From JAEZKC01 sp046538945 (GTDB lineage Bacteria > Fibrobacterota > Chitinivibrionia > Chitinivibrionales > Chitinispirillaceae), in contig JBKHHW010000123.1 in NCBI GenBank assembly GCA_046538945.1, positions 1-9,001 on the forward strand: DNA of 9,001 bases, in the 5' to 3' direction. Position 1 is the stretch's first letter; the number at the start of each line of letters is the position of its first letter. Positions 1 to 7,011 of the stretch are shown here, one piece after another. The position numbers were made by a program, and so were the translations under genes. The notes under the pieces were generated by a model. It had not been told where the DNA came from and did no database searches. It saw only the letters and a list, made by a program, of their open reading frames with translations.

Positions 1-2184
1 ATGAAAAAGGAGACGGGTGATAAATCCAATCCTGTCGCCATTTCTCAGGAAGATGCCGGTTACAATGTGATCGTTGCTCTTGATAAGCTTAAAAAGAGGG
101 AAACGGCCAAGCAGGGTCTGGATGACCAAAAGGCGTATTCACTTCCTGCCACAAAGAAGCTTCTGGACTACACGGAAAAATTCCAGCAGAAATTCCCGGA
201 GAGCTCAAACGCCGCGGAAGTGCTTTATCTGGGTGCAAACATCCACTACAGCGCCAAGTCCTATGATAATGCAATCCGGGTCTTTAAGCAGATCACCGAG
301 CAGTATCCAGACGCGAAGATCACTCCCAAAGCTACACGTATGCTGGCGAACAGTTACTCTAACAACAAGCAGTTCGACATGGCTCAGTCAACATACAACC
401 AGCTGCTTTCCTCTACGTCGCAGGATTCAAAGGAGTACGACGAGGTTATAGATCTTGCGGCAGGATCAATGTACAAGGAAGCGGAAGCAATCAAGAAAAA
501 AGGCGATATGGCCGCGGCGGCAGAAGCCTTTAAAACGATTTCGGGCACCTATGCTAATAGTAAAGTTGCAGACAGAGGGTGGTTCGAAGCCGGTGTGTGC
601 TACGAGGAAGCAAAAGAACTGGATCGTGCTGCGGAGACTTTCGAGCAGCTGCCTGTTCAGTTCCCCAAATCCGATCTGCGTGAAAAGGCGTTCGTCAGAG
701 CTGCGAAGAACTATAAGAAAAACAACAAACAGGATAGAGCAGCACAGGTTTATCTGACTGCGGCAAATACTATCACCAAGGCGGAATTTGCAATCCCCAG
801 TCTTTCATCCGCTTCGGAATGCTACCAGGAACTGGAGCAGTACGATATGGCCGGAAAGATGTTCGAGCTTATCTACGAAAGGTACGCGGACGACCCCAAG
901 ACTCCGCAGGCTCTGTACAACGCCGGTCTCATTTTCGAAAAGGGCAAGCTCTATCCCAATGCGATCAACGTGTACGAAGCTCTTGCCAAGCGGTATCCCG
1001 ATAATGAATACGCTGCCGAGGCGTTCTTCTCGATCGGTCTCTGTTATGAAAAGCTTGAGGAGTTCGAGAAGATGGCAGATGTATTTTCAGAGTATGCGGA
1101 CAAGTATACCGATGATAAATACAAGCAGGTCCAGGCTCTTGTGAAAGGCGGCGATGCCTATTACAACATGGACAAGATGTCTGCTGCGGAAGAGAACTAC
1201 AAAAAGGCAATAGCGGTTTATGAAAAATATGGTGAAACCAATGATATTAATATCGATCATGTCGGTCAGGCCTACTTCAAGAGTGGAGATATCTACTACA
1301 ATAGATTCCAGGATATAGAACTTAAGGCCAATAATGAGGGAGCTATGAATAATCTTGTCAAGAAAAAGACAAAAGCTCTCGAACAACCAGCCAAATACTA
1401 CGCAAAGGCGATCGAGCTTGGAGTTCAGGAATGGACCGTCAGAGGTACCTACATGATCGGTAAGGGTTTCTACGATATGTCCAAAGCGGTCGCTGAGCAG
1501 ACACTGTTCGGTAATGAGTACGAGCAGGTTGCCGGTAAGATCAAGGTGCTTTCGAGTCTTGAAAAATATTATGACAAGGCAATGGAGTACTTCTACCAGA
1601 ATATCACCTGGGCCAAAGAACAGAATATAAAGGGTGAATACATTCTGAAGTCCATGGATGCTCTCATGGAAATGGCGTACCTCAAGGGAGATATCTTTGA
1701 GGGAGTGGGTAGGACATTTAAAAACTCTCCCATACCTCCTGAACTTTCCGATGAGGAAAAAGAGTATTACATTATGGAGCTGGAGGACAGGTTTCTCAAG
1801 AGTCAGGATGCGGCAGTTCCCAAGTACGAGCAGGGTATCCAGGTCGCGGCCGACATCGGTATAGCGAACAGCCCCTGGGTGGAAAAGATGCGCGAAAGGA
1901 TACGGGAAATCAAGCCTTCTTCGAAGTATGCTGATATGGAAATCAAAGAATGGAAGCTTGAAGATCCGACTCAGGTGGTTGGAGAAGACGGTCAGGTTGT
2001 GGAAGCCGAGCCCGTGGATGAGGTGTTTGAGAGAAGCATGGACCGTATCCGGAGAATCATGAACATGAAGATCTCCTTTGAGGATAAGATCAAACAGCTC
2101 AACCGTATCCAGATGGAGGCCGAGAGAAACATCGTTCTTGAACAGGAGAAATTAAATGAACTTAAAGCTAAAAAAGGCACCTAA
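1..2184 (+). CDS. Large tetratricopeptide-repeat protein, probably 5'-truncated by the window edge
   Basis: The frame is open from the first base to TAA at 2182-2184 (727 residues visible). Much of it is recurring 30-40-residue helical pairs of TPR type, clearest at about residues 73-103, 191-222, 268-299, 303-334, 340-370 and 381-411, with the usual small/aromatic pattern (for example ALYNAGLIFEKGKLYPNAI). Residues about 676-725 are highly charged and probably a coiled coil. No signal peptide or membrane segment follows the ATG at base 1, and the sequence there already looks mid-protein, so I think this Met is internal and the true start lies upstream. TPR proteins accompany ExbB/ExbD/TonB-like genes in Fibrobacterota and in Myxococcus-type motility loci, usually as periplasmic or outer-membrane scaffolds. 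A scaffold role for the downstream module is therefore inferred, not shown. The TPR call is firm; partner and cell location are not. Confidence 0.85.
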   Translation: MKKETGDKSNPVAISQEDAGYNVIVALDKLKKRETAKQGLDDQKAYSLPATKKLLDYTEKFQQKFPESSNAAEVLYLGANIHYSAKSYDNAIRVFKQITEQYPDAKITPKATRMLANSYSNNKQFDMAQSTYNQLLSSTSQDSKEYDEVIDLAAGSMYKEAEAIKKKGDMAAAAEAFKTISGTYANSKVADRGWFEAGVCYEEAKELDRAAETFEQLPVQFPKSDLREKAFVRAAKNYKKNNKQDRAAQVYLTAANTITKAEFAIPSLSSASECYQELEQYDMAGKMFELIYERYADDPKTPQALYNAGLIFEKGKLYPNAINVYEALAKRYPDNEYAAEAFFSIGLCYEKLEEFEKMADVFSEYADKYTDDKYKQVQALVKGGDAYYNMDKMSAAEENYKKAIAVYEKYGETNDINIDHVGQAYFKSGDIYYNRFQDIELKANNEGAMNNLVKKKTKALEQPAKYYAKAIELGVQEWTVRGTYMIGKGFYDMSKAVAEQTLFGNEYEQVAGKIKVLSSLEKYYDKAMEYFYQNITWAKEQNIKGEYILKSMDALMEMAYLKGDIFEGVGRTFKNSPIPPELSDEEKEYYIMELEDRFLKSQDAAVPKYEQGIQVAADIGIANSPWVEKMRERIREIKPSSKYADMEIKEWKLEDPTQVVGEDGQVVEAEPVDEVFERSMDRIRRIMNMKISFEDKIKQLNRIQMEAERNIVLEQEKLNELKAKKGT

Positions 2185-2229
2185 GTATTTGATGAAAGGA
2201 GCTGCGTACAATTTAAATTTTTTTCTGAT

Positions 2230-2259
2230 TTGATTAATTTTTCTGTAACAATTTACCAT
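2230..2259 (+). promoter_or_regulatory. Weak candidate sigma70-type promoter ahead of the ExbB-like gene
   Basis: TTGATT (2230-2235) and TACCAT (2254-2259) are separated by 18 bases in the AT-rich 109-base gap between the TPR gene and the ExbB-like gene. No terminator hairpin is visible in the gap, so read-through from the TPR gene is equally possible. The motif match is modest and could be chance in AT-rich DNA. Confidence 0.3.
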
Positions 2260-2293
2260 AACCGCACGTTTTGTTTGTTGAAAGGAGTTTCAA

Positions 2294-2920
2294 ATGCAGT
2301 TGTACAAGTTTATCGTTGACGGTTTCGTGTCTCCGGGAAGTGCTGCAATGTGGGTCATCCTGTTCCTTCTGTTCGGAGCTATCGGTCTGATTATCGAAAG
2401 AACCTGGTACCTTTTCATTAAATGCGGAACTGGAAGTGGCGCTTTTATGAGCGGAATTTCCAAGTATCTCAAAGCCGGTGAGTATGAAAAAGCAATCAAG
2501 TATGCTTCTTCACAGAACACTCCTCTTTCCAAAGGTGTGACCGCAATCCTTCAGAATCGCGGAAGAGGCGCCAAGGCAGTTCAGAAAGCAGTTGATGAAG
2601 TGTTTCTTACAGAAGCTCCGAAGATCAGCCGTAACATCCCTCTGCTTCCCACTCTTGCCAACCTTGCAACGCTGATGGGACTTCTGGGAACGATTTACGG
2701 TCTGATGATCGCCTTCGATGCTATCGCTAACGTTCCCGCCGCTCAGAGAGCACAGGCCCTGGCAACTGGTATTTCCGTGGCTATGTCATCTACTCTGTGG
2801 GGACTGATTGCAGCTATTCCTGTACTTCTGGTTCACGGTCTTCTGGCCTCCAAGTCAGACAGACTTCTTGAAGAGCTTGACGAGAAGACATCAAAACTGA
2901 TTAACCTGGTGGAAGCATAG
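2294..2920 (+). CDS. MotA/TolQ/ExbB-type proton channel protein
   Basis: A 208-residue inner-membrane protein with the three-helix layout of the family: TM1 about residues 17-37, a cytoplasmic loop of about 75 residues, TM2 about 115-140 and TM3 about 160-185. The signature stretches are present: LLGTIYGLMIAF in TM2 and GISVAMSSTLWGLIAAIP in TM3. Aligned with E. coli ExbB, Thr148 and Thr181 correspond to Thr133 and Thr167 here, while Glu176 corresponds to Val162; the V-A-M pattern is closer to MotA. Proteins of this family form the pentameric ring around ExbD/TolR helices and couple proton flow to work in the envelope. The start is set by a strong AAAGGAG (2281-2287) six bases before ATG. It is the first of four packed genes with two ExbD-like partners and a TonB-like protein. 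Whether it serves uptake, envelope integrity or motility cannot be told from sequence. Confidence 0.93.
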   Translation: MQLYKFIVDGFVSPGSAAMWVILFLLFGAIGLIIERTWYLFIKCGTGSGAFMSGISKYLKAGEYEKAIKYASSQNTPLSKGVTAILQNRGRGAKAVQKAVDEVFLTEAPKISRNIPLLPTLANLATLMGLLGTIYGLMIAFDAIANVPAAQRAQALATGISVAMSSTLWGLIAAIPVLLVHGLLASKSDRLLEELDEKTSKLINLVEA

Positions 2921-2944
2921 TCGTTTACCTGAGAGGAAGTTTAA

Positions 2945-3733
2945 ATGGCTAACAAAATCAAAAAACCCCAAACAGAACCACAGGAAATGGATCTGAAGTG
3001 TTTCATGAACCTCATGGTGGTTCTGATCCCGATGCTGCTGGTATCTGCAGAGTTTGCAAAAGTAGCTGTCATCGACATCAAACTTCCTGAGAAGAGGGGT
3101 TCCCAGACAAAGAGTGCTGTAACCAAGAAGCCCAAGGAAGACAAGAGCAACAAGCTTCTGCTCACCGCAATCATTACCGATTCGGTGGTTACTCTTGGCG
3201 CTAAGGGCGGTTTCATGCCCAGTCTGTTCTATAAGGAGTTTCACCGTTACATCACTAAAGATGACGGCCTTGACACTCTGCTGGAATTCACTCCTGGTGA
3301 ACAGCCAAAGCACCCTTTGAACGGTAGGGAACTGACTGTTCAGGAACGCTATGATATTTATCTGTATACGACTGACGAGGACCGTAATACCATCAATGCC
3401 ATGTACACCGAGTTCGGTGAGATGCTGACCAATACTGATGGTAATCCGGTTAAATCAGTCAAGGCGGGAGATACGGTGTTCGCACTGACCAATCCCAGAA
3501 GGCAGATTGTCGTAAGTGATCCTTCGGAATTCGTAAGCAAACCGCTTTCGGCCTATGATGAGCTCCAGAATCGACTTTTGAAGATAAAGGAGCGCTATGA
3601 GGATGCTGATGACGGTGATGATATCATCATCGCTGCCGAAAACGAGGTGATCTACGACAAGATTGTGCAGATTATGGATGCGGCACGTTCTGCCGATTTT
3701 CCAAACATATCCATAGCGAAACTGAGAGGTTAA
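2945..3733 (+). CDS. ExbD/TolR-type protein, long form, with Asn at the conserved transmembrane Asp position
   Basis: A 262-residue protein with a short cytoplasmic N-terminus, one membrane helix (about residues 17-35) and a periplasmic domain. The helix aligns without gaps to E. coli ExbD (FMNLMVVLIPMLLVSA against FIDVMLVLLIIFMVAA), placing Asn22 (AAC, 3008-3010) at the position of Asp25, the proton-carrying residue of the family. The periplasmic domain starts with an ExbD-like strand (about 70-88) and ends with the typical helix-strand tail (about 202-262, including IAAENEVIYDKIVQIMDAA). Between these lies an extra segment of roughly 100 residues, which explains why the protein is about 110-120 residues longer than usual ExbD/TolR proteins. 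A ribosome binding site (AGGA, 2934-2937) sits seven bases before ATG. One base separates its stop from the second ExbD gene. It probably pairs with that protein; an inactive or structural subunit is inferred. Confidence 0.85.
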   Translation: MANKIKKPQTEPQEMDLKCFMNLMVVLIPMLLVSAEFAKVAVIDIKLPEKRGSQTKSAVTKKPKEDKSNKLLLTAIITDSVVTLGAKGGFMPSLFYKEFHRYITKDDGLDTLLEFTPGEQPKHPLNGRELTVQERYDIYLYTTDEDRNTINAMYTEFGEMLTNTDGNPVKSVKAGDTVFALTNPRRQIVVSDPSEFVSKPLSAYDELQNRLLKIKERYEDADDGDDIIIAAENEVIYDKIVQIMDAARSADFPNISIAKLRG

Positions 3734-3734
3734 C

Positions 3735-4232
3735 ATGGCACACGGAAGATTCAGAAAAAAGCCGGCGAATGCCAGTCTGAACATCACATCCATGATGGAT
3801 ATGTTCACGATCATTCTGGTGTTCTTGCTCAAGAGTTTTTCGGCGGATGGTAGTCTTCTTACCAATGCCGATAACCTGGTGCTTCCCAATTCCGATTCCA
3901 AGAAAAAGCCACAGGATGTCAATCTGCAGCTGGCTATTTCAAATGAGATGATTCTCGTTGACAACCAGGCTATCGTGCCCACGGAGGATGTTAGAAAGAT
4001 ATCCAATGAGGAGCATGATCCTGTTGCCAAGAAACTTGAGGACAAGCTCAAGTCCTGTCTTTCCCAGGAGGAGGAGATGGTTCGGCTTGGCGCTCTTAAC
4101 GAGGTTCAGGGAAAGATTGTGATTCAGGTTGACAAGAATATCGATTTCGATGTCCTTTTCAAAATCATGAATACCTGCGGCAAAGTCGGTTATAATGACA
4201 TGAATTTTGCAGTTATGGAAAGGGAAGGCTAA
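3735..4232 (+). CDS. ExbD/TolR-type biopolymer transport protein, short form with catalytic Asp
   Basis: A 165-residue protein close to the usual ExbD/TolR size. A basic N-terminus (GRFRKKP) is followed by SLNITSMMDMFTIILVFLL, the family motif around the membrane entry. Asp22 (GAT, 3798-3800) sits exactly where E. coli ExbD has Asp25, so this copy keeps the protonatable residue. The periplasmic part (about 37-165) ends in the ExbD-like tail IVIQVDKNIDFDVLFKIMNT followed by a final strand. A charged insert around residues 84-122 is not typical. The start ATG lies one base after the upstream stop, with GAGAGG (3724-3729) as ribosome binding site inside the preceding gene, so translation is probably coupled. 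Expected partners are the ExbB-like ring protein and the long ExbD next door. Confidence 0.9.
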   Translation: MAHGRFRKKPANASLNITSMMDMFTIILVFLLKSFSADGSLLTNADNLVLPNSDSKKKPQDVNLQLAISNEMILVDNQAIVPTEDVRKISNEEHDPVAKKLEDKLKSCLSQEEEMVRLGALNEVQGKIVIQVDKNIDFDVLFKIMNTCGKVGYNDMNFAVMEREG

Positions 4233-4234
4233 CT

Positions 4235-5536
4235 GTGAAGTATAAGATCCTTATTAAAAAATGTGAGGACCCCCAGCGAGCTTCCCGAATTGCTGAGGAA
4301 GTCGCCCGCTGGTCCGGAAGCACGGCTCAGGTTGTGTACAATGCTGTCACACAGAAAGCCATTTGCATCCGGAAGGAAGCGGACGAAGACGAAGCAAGAA
4401 GGTTGCAAGCTCAATTCAGCGCCATCGGTGCTGAGGTGGAACTCGTTTCACTCGCAAGCGTCGCTGCCGCGCCCGCTGCAATGCAGAGTAAGGCTGCACC
4501 AGCGCCGGCCGGTGATGATGATGACGATGATGACGAGGAGCCTGGGAGAGTTCTGACTGATGCTGAGTACGCTCAGATGCTCAAACAGCGCGGAGATATT
4601 TTCCAGATGGACAAGGATCGCCGCCTGAGCATCATAGAAGCAGTTGCTCTGATCCTGGCGATCGGAGCCGGTATCTGGCTCAGCACTCAGAAAATTGTCA
4701 CTGTCGCCACCGATTTCTTCGAAAAGCTTCCTGAAGAGAGAACTGCCAGGCTGGTGAAGTCCGAGGAAGTCGAAGCTACTTTGAAGAAAAAGGAAGAAAA
4801 GAAGGAAGAAGAGGTCAAAACCGACCAAAAGAAACTCAAGCCCCAAAAGAACAAGGGTAAGGGAGGTATGACTGGCGGCGGTGGAGATCCCAGAGCCCGT
4901 GTTACCAAAAAGGGTGTGCTCGGAATCGTCTCCGGACAGATCAAAGGTAAATCGGTTGCTTCCGCGGATATTTTCGGTAAAGGTGGATTCGCTTCCGATA
5001 TAGACGCGGTTCTCTCCGGAGTCGGAGGTCTGAAGTCCGGAGGTGACGGTGGTGTCGGACGCAAGGGTGTTGCCGGTATCGGGTATGGTTCCGGTTACGG
5101 CAGCGGCTTCGGCGGCAGCGGCGGTGGTGTCGACGACCTTATCGGCGACCTCATGGGCGGCGGCGGTGGTGGTCTTGACCTTAAGAAACGTGGTGAACTG
5201 AAGGTTACTTCACCCAACTTCCTCAAAGGTGGAGCACTTACCGGAGGTAGAAGCAGAGCCAGTATCATGCGTGTTGTTATGCAGAACATTGCTGCTCTGC
5301 GGTACGCCTACAACAGACGCCTTCGCGAAAAACCGGGTCTTGGCGGTAAGATTACTGTCAAGTTCGCCATCGACGAATTCGGAAAGGTGATTTTCGCCAA
5401 GGTCGTTGAATCCTCGATAGGGGATTCGCAGTTGGAGAATACGGTGGTTAGAAGGGTAAGAAGCTGGGCTTTCGGGAAAATCGACAAACCCGGTGACGTT
5501 ACGGAAGTTGTGTATCCGTTCGTCTTCTCCCAGTGA
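4235..5536 (+). CDS. TonB/TolA-like trans-envelope protein with AgmX/PglI-type C-terminal domain
   Basis: A 433-residue protein with clear modules. Residues 1-73 form a compact alpha/beta cytoplasmic domain whose end (DEARRLQAQFSAIGAEVEL) resembles the C-terminal domain of ribosomal protein L7/L12. Residues 74-103 are an Ala/Pro linker with a run of seven Asp (94-100). A membrane helix spans about 132-152. Residues 180-210 are Lys/Glu-rich, 210-316 are Gly-rich and low complexity (repeats such as GYGSGYGSGFGGSGGG), and 338-433 is an AgmX/PglI or TonB-like C-terminal domain (VRSWAFGKI near 408-416 and a YPFVF end). The layout is that of a linker spanning the periplasm and driven by the ExbB/ExbD complex. 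The start is GTG, two bases after the previous stop, with GGGAAGG (4222-4228) six bases upstream; the next methionine would destroy the N-terminal domain. The cargo or outer-membrane partner is unknown. Confidence 0.88.
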   Translation: MKYKILIKKCEDPQRASRIAEEVARWSGSTAQVVYNAVTQKAICIRKEADEDEARRLQAQFSAIGAEVELVSLASVAAAPAAMQSKAAPAPAGDDDDDDDEEPGRVLTDAEYAQMLKQRGDIFQMDKDRRLSIIEAVALILAIGAGIWLSTQKIVTVATDFFEKLPEERTARLVKSEEVEATLKKKEEKKEEEVKTDQKKLKPQKNKGKGGMTGGGGDPRARVTKKGVLGIVSGQIKGKSVASADIFGKGGFASDIDAVLSGVGGLKSGGDGGVGRKGVAGIGYGSGYGSGFGGSGGGVDDLIGDLMGGGGGGLDLKKRGELKVTSPNFLKGGALTGGRSRASIMRVVMQNIAALRYAYNRRLREKPGLGGKITVKFAIDEFGKVIFAKVVESSIGDSQLENTVVRRVRSWAFGKIDKPGDVTEVVYPFVFSQ

Positions 5537-5552
5537 TTTTGGAAGAATTTTC

Positions 5553-5581
5553 TTGCACTTGATAACCCGGATTAGTATAAT
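5553..5581 (+). promoter_or_regulatory. Near-consensus sigma70-type promoter for the outer-membrane protein gene
   Basis: TTGCAC (5553-5558) and a perfect TATAAT (5576-5581) are separated by 17 bases. The predicted transcription start is about 5588. It begins 16 bases after the stop of the TonB-like gene and lies upstream of the hairpin at 5595-5626, so a transcript from here would carry that hairpin almost at its 5' end. Confidence 0.75.
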
Positions 5582-5594
5582 AGTAATTCAATAT

Positions 5595-5626
5595 AAAGAT
5601 GCGCCTGGCTTTTAGGGCGCATCTTT
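5595..5626 (+). terminator. Strong hairpin: terminator of the ExbB/ExbD operon or 5' leader hairpin of the next gene
   Basis: AAAGATGCGCC (5595-5605) and GGCGCATCTTT (5616-5626) form a perfect 11-bp stem with a 10-base loop. The downstream T tract is weak (GTTTAC), so it is only a fair intrinsic terminator. By position it could end the upstream operon (59 bases after the stop). The promoter at 5553-5581 lies before it, however, so the same element would sit about seven bases from the 5' end of the next mRNA and might stabilise or attenuate it. Confidence 0.65.
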
Positions 5627-5674
5627 GTTTACAACTGTTTCTGGATCAAATCGTATTTCAATGGAGGATCAGTT

Positions 5675-6832
5675 ATGAATAAGGCGTTGTCGCTTATACT
5701 TGCAGCCGGTTTTGTCATCGGCAGTTATGCTACAGACGCACGTACAGTGGTGATGGGAAGAAGTGATGCTTTCTATCGCGACGAAGTCAGCGTTTTCAGA
5801 AACCCCGCGGATATCAGCCTTTATCCCAATCTGGTGTACGGATCTTATGGCGTGTATCTGCCCCAGCCCAACCAGTCAAACGATGGCTATGCGGCTTTGA
5901 GACGTACCAATACTGATCCTGTAGATCCGTTTTTCGGTGCTTTCGTCTCCCAGAAATTGAGCGATCAGGAGAAGGGCCCTATGGTTTCCTTCGGTGCTGT
6001 TTTCAACAGACGCGATCCCATGCTTTCTCTTCTCATGGAAGAGAGTGCAGCTCTTTTGGAGCCTGTAGGTAAGGTTGATCTCGTTTTCGGGTACAATCTG
6101 GGAAATGGAATCGCATTGGGGTTGGGTGGATACGGAGCAACTCAGAGAGTGGTTGACAACAGTGATGTCACAGCTCAGACAAGCGTATATAAAGGTACAG
6201 CCGGTCTGAACTGGGACTTGGGCCAGGGGCTCAGCTTCGAAGCGTCTGCAAACGGCGGTATGCTCAGAGCGAAGGATTCCGTAGAAACCGTAAGCGATGG
6301 CGACTACTTTTTTCGTGGTGACCTGCGTTTCTTTTCCGCTGTGCCCTCTATTAATGGCGCATTCGTACCACAGGCTACATTGCAGTTTGTGAATATAGGC
6401 AGGAGAAGCCTGATGGATGTTGACGGCGGTATCGGTCTCAATATAAATATTGACCGCGGTTTCTTTTTCACCGGACTTGAGGGTCTCTATTCTCAGGAAG
6501 ATGAAACTGACAACAGCATTCAATCGATCGGTGCAAGAGTCAGTTTTGGTATCGAGCGCAATATTATCTGGGACTGGTTCCTGATCAGGGTCGGCGGTCA
6601 GAAAGAAATCAGATACGAGACAGAAGGACCCGACAAGGGACGGTGGATAGAAAATGCTCCATCTGACGGTTCCGATGGCGACCTGGTCGGACTCGGATTC
6701 GGTATCAATATCGACAACAAGTTCCGTGCGGACTTTGTCGCTGCCGAGGATATCGCCTATACCTTCACCAATCTTATAAGCGGTCCTCAGCACCACCTCT
6801 TCAGCAGAGTAAGTGCAACCTACAATTTCTGA
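5675..6832 (+). CDS. Secreted outer-membrane beta-barrel protein (PorV/UPF0164-like style), function unknown
   Basis: A 385-residue protein. Residues 1-19 form a Sec signal peptide (cleavage likely after SYA, or after TDA at 22). The rest alternates polar and hydrophobic residues with many Gly and aromatic residues in short strands (for example KVDLVFGYNLGNGIALGLGGYG), and it ends in RVSATYNF, whose terminal Phe is the usual barrel-assembly signal. The segment after the signal (MGRSDAFYRDEVSVFRNPADI, about 27-47) recalls the start of PorV/UPF0164-type barrels, where a G-x-x-x-A-F motif is followed by NPA; I treat that as a resemblance only. GGAGG (5663-5667) lies seven bases before ATG. It has its own promoter and a strong terminator, so it is a single-gene unit. 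It could be an outer-membrane partner of the trans-envelope complex upstream, but only adjacency suggests this. Confidence 0.8.
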   Translation: MNKALSLILAAGFVIGSYATDARTVVMGRSDAFYRDEVSVFRNPADISLYPNLVYGSYGVYLPQPNQSNDGYAALRRTNTDPVDPFFGAFVSQKLSDQEKGPMVSFGAVFNRRDPMLSLLMEESAALLEPVGKVDLVFGYNLGNGIALGLGGYGATQRVVDNSDVTAQTSVYKGTAGLNWDLGQGLSFEASANGGMLRAKDSVETVSDGDYFFRGDLRFFSAVPSINGAFVPQATLQFVNIGRRSLMDVDGGIGLNINIDRGFFFTGLEGLYSQEDETDNSIQSIGARVSFGIERNIIWDWFLIRVGGQKEIRYETEGPDKGRWIENAPSDGSDGDLVGLGFGINIDNKFRADFVAAEDIAYTFTNLISGPQHHLFSRVSATYNF

Positions 6833-6859
6833 TTGAAGCGTTCTTTTCAATGAATACAG

Positions 6860-6892
6860 CGGATGGTACCCTGGGGTATCATCCGTTTTTTT
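6860..6892 (+). terminator. Strong intrinsic terminator after the barrel protein gene
   Basis: CGGATGGTACC (6860-6870) pairs with GGTATCATCCG (6875-6885): 11 pairs with one G-T wobble and a 4-base loop, followed directly by seven T. It lies 28 bases after the stop codon. Confidence 0.92.
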
Positions 6893-6898
6893 GTCAGA

Positions 6899-6937
6899 CG
6901 GAATTCTAACCAATCGATGAAGTGCAATGGAATTCCG
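6899..6937. repeat. Short inverted repeat in the intergenic region
   Basis: CGGAATTC (6899-6906) and GAATTCCG (6930-6937) are perfect inverted copies separated by 23 bases, just after the terminator. The surrounding gap (6833-7067) otherwise holds only the terminator and the promoter at 7012-7040. It may be chance or a binding site; nothing decides between them. Confidence 0.35.
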
Positions 6938-7011
6938 GGCTTGGCACAAAATATATTCCAATTAACCCTGTAATTGTCATCAAAACCCAATCCTTTCTTT
7001 ATGAAACCGGG

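Noticed and set aside
2192..2233. Tiny ATG frame (13 codons) in the gap between the TPR and ExbB-like genes
   Set aside because: Although AAAGGAG-like bases occur there, they lie inside the frame rather than before its ATG, and nothing else supports translation.
4860..5185. Gly-rich repetitive DNA in the TonB-like gene as a tandem repeat or phase-variable tract
   Set aside because: The repetition is at protein level with varied codons; there is no long perfect nucleotide repeat that could slip.
5876..6961. 361-codon open frame on the minus strand opposite the barrel-protein gene
   Set aside because: It is antisense to a gene with signal peptide, barrel pattern, C-terminal Phe, ribosome binding site, promoter and terminator. 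The minus-strand peptide shows no domain-like pattern and its frame begins inside the intergenic DNA beyond the terminator.
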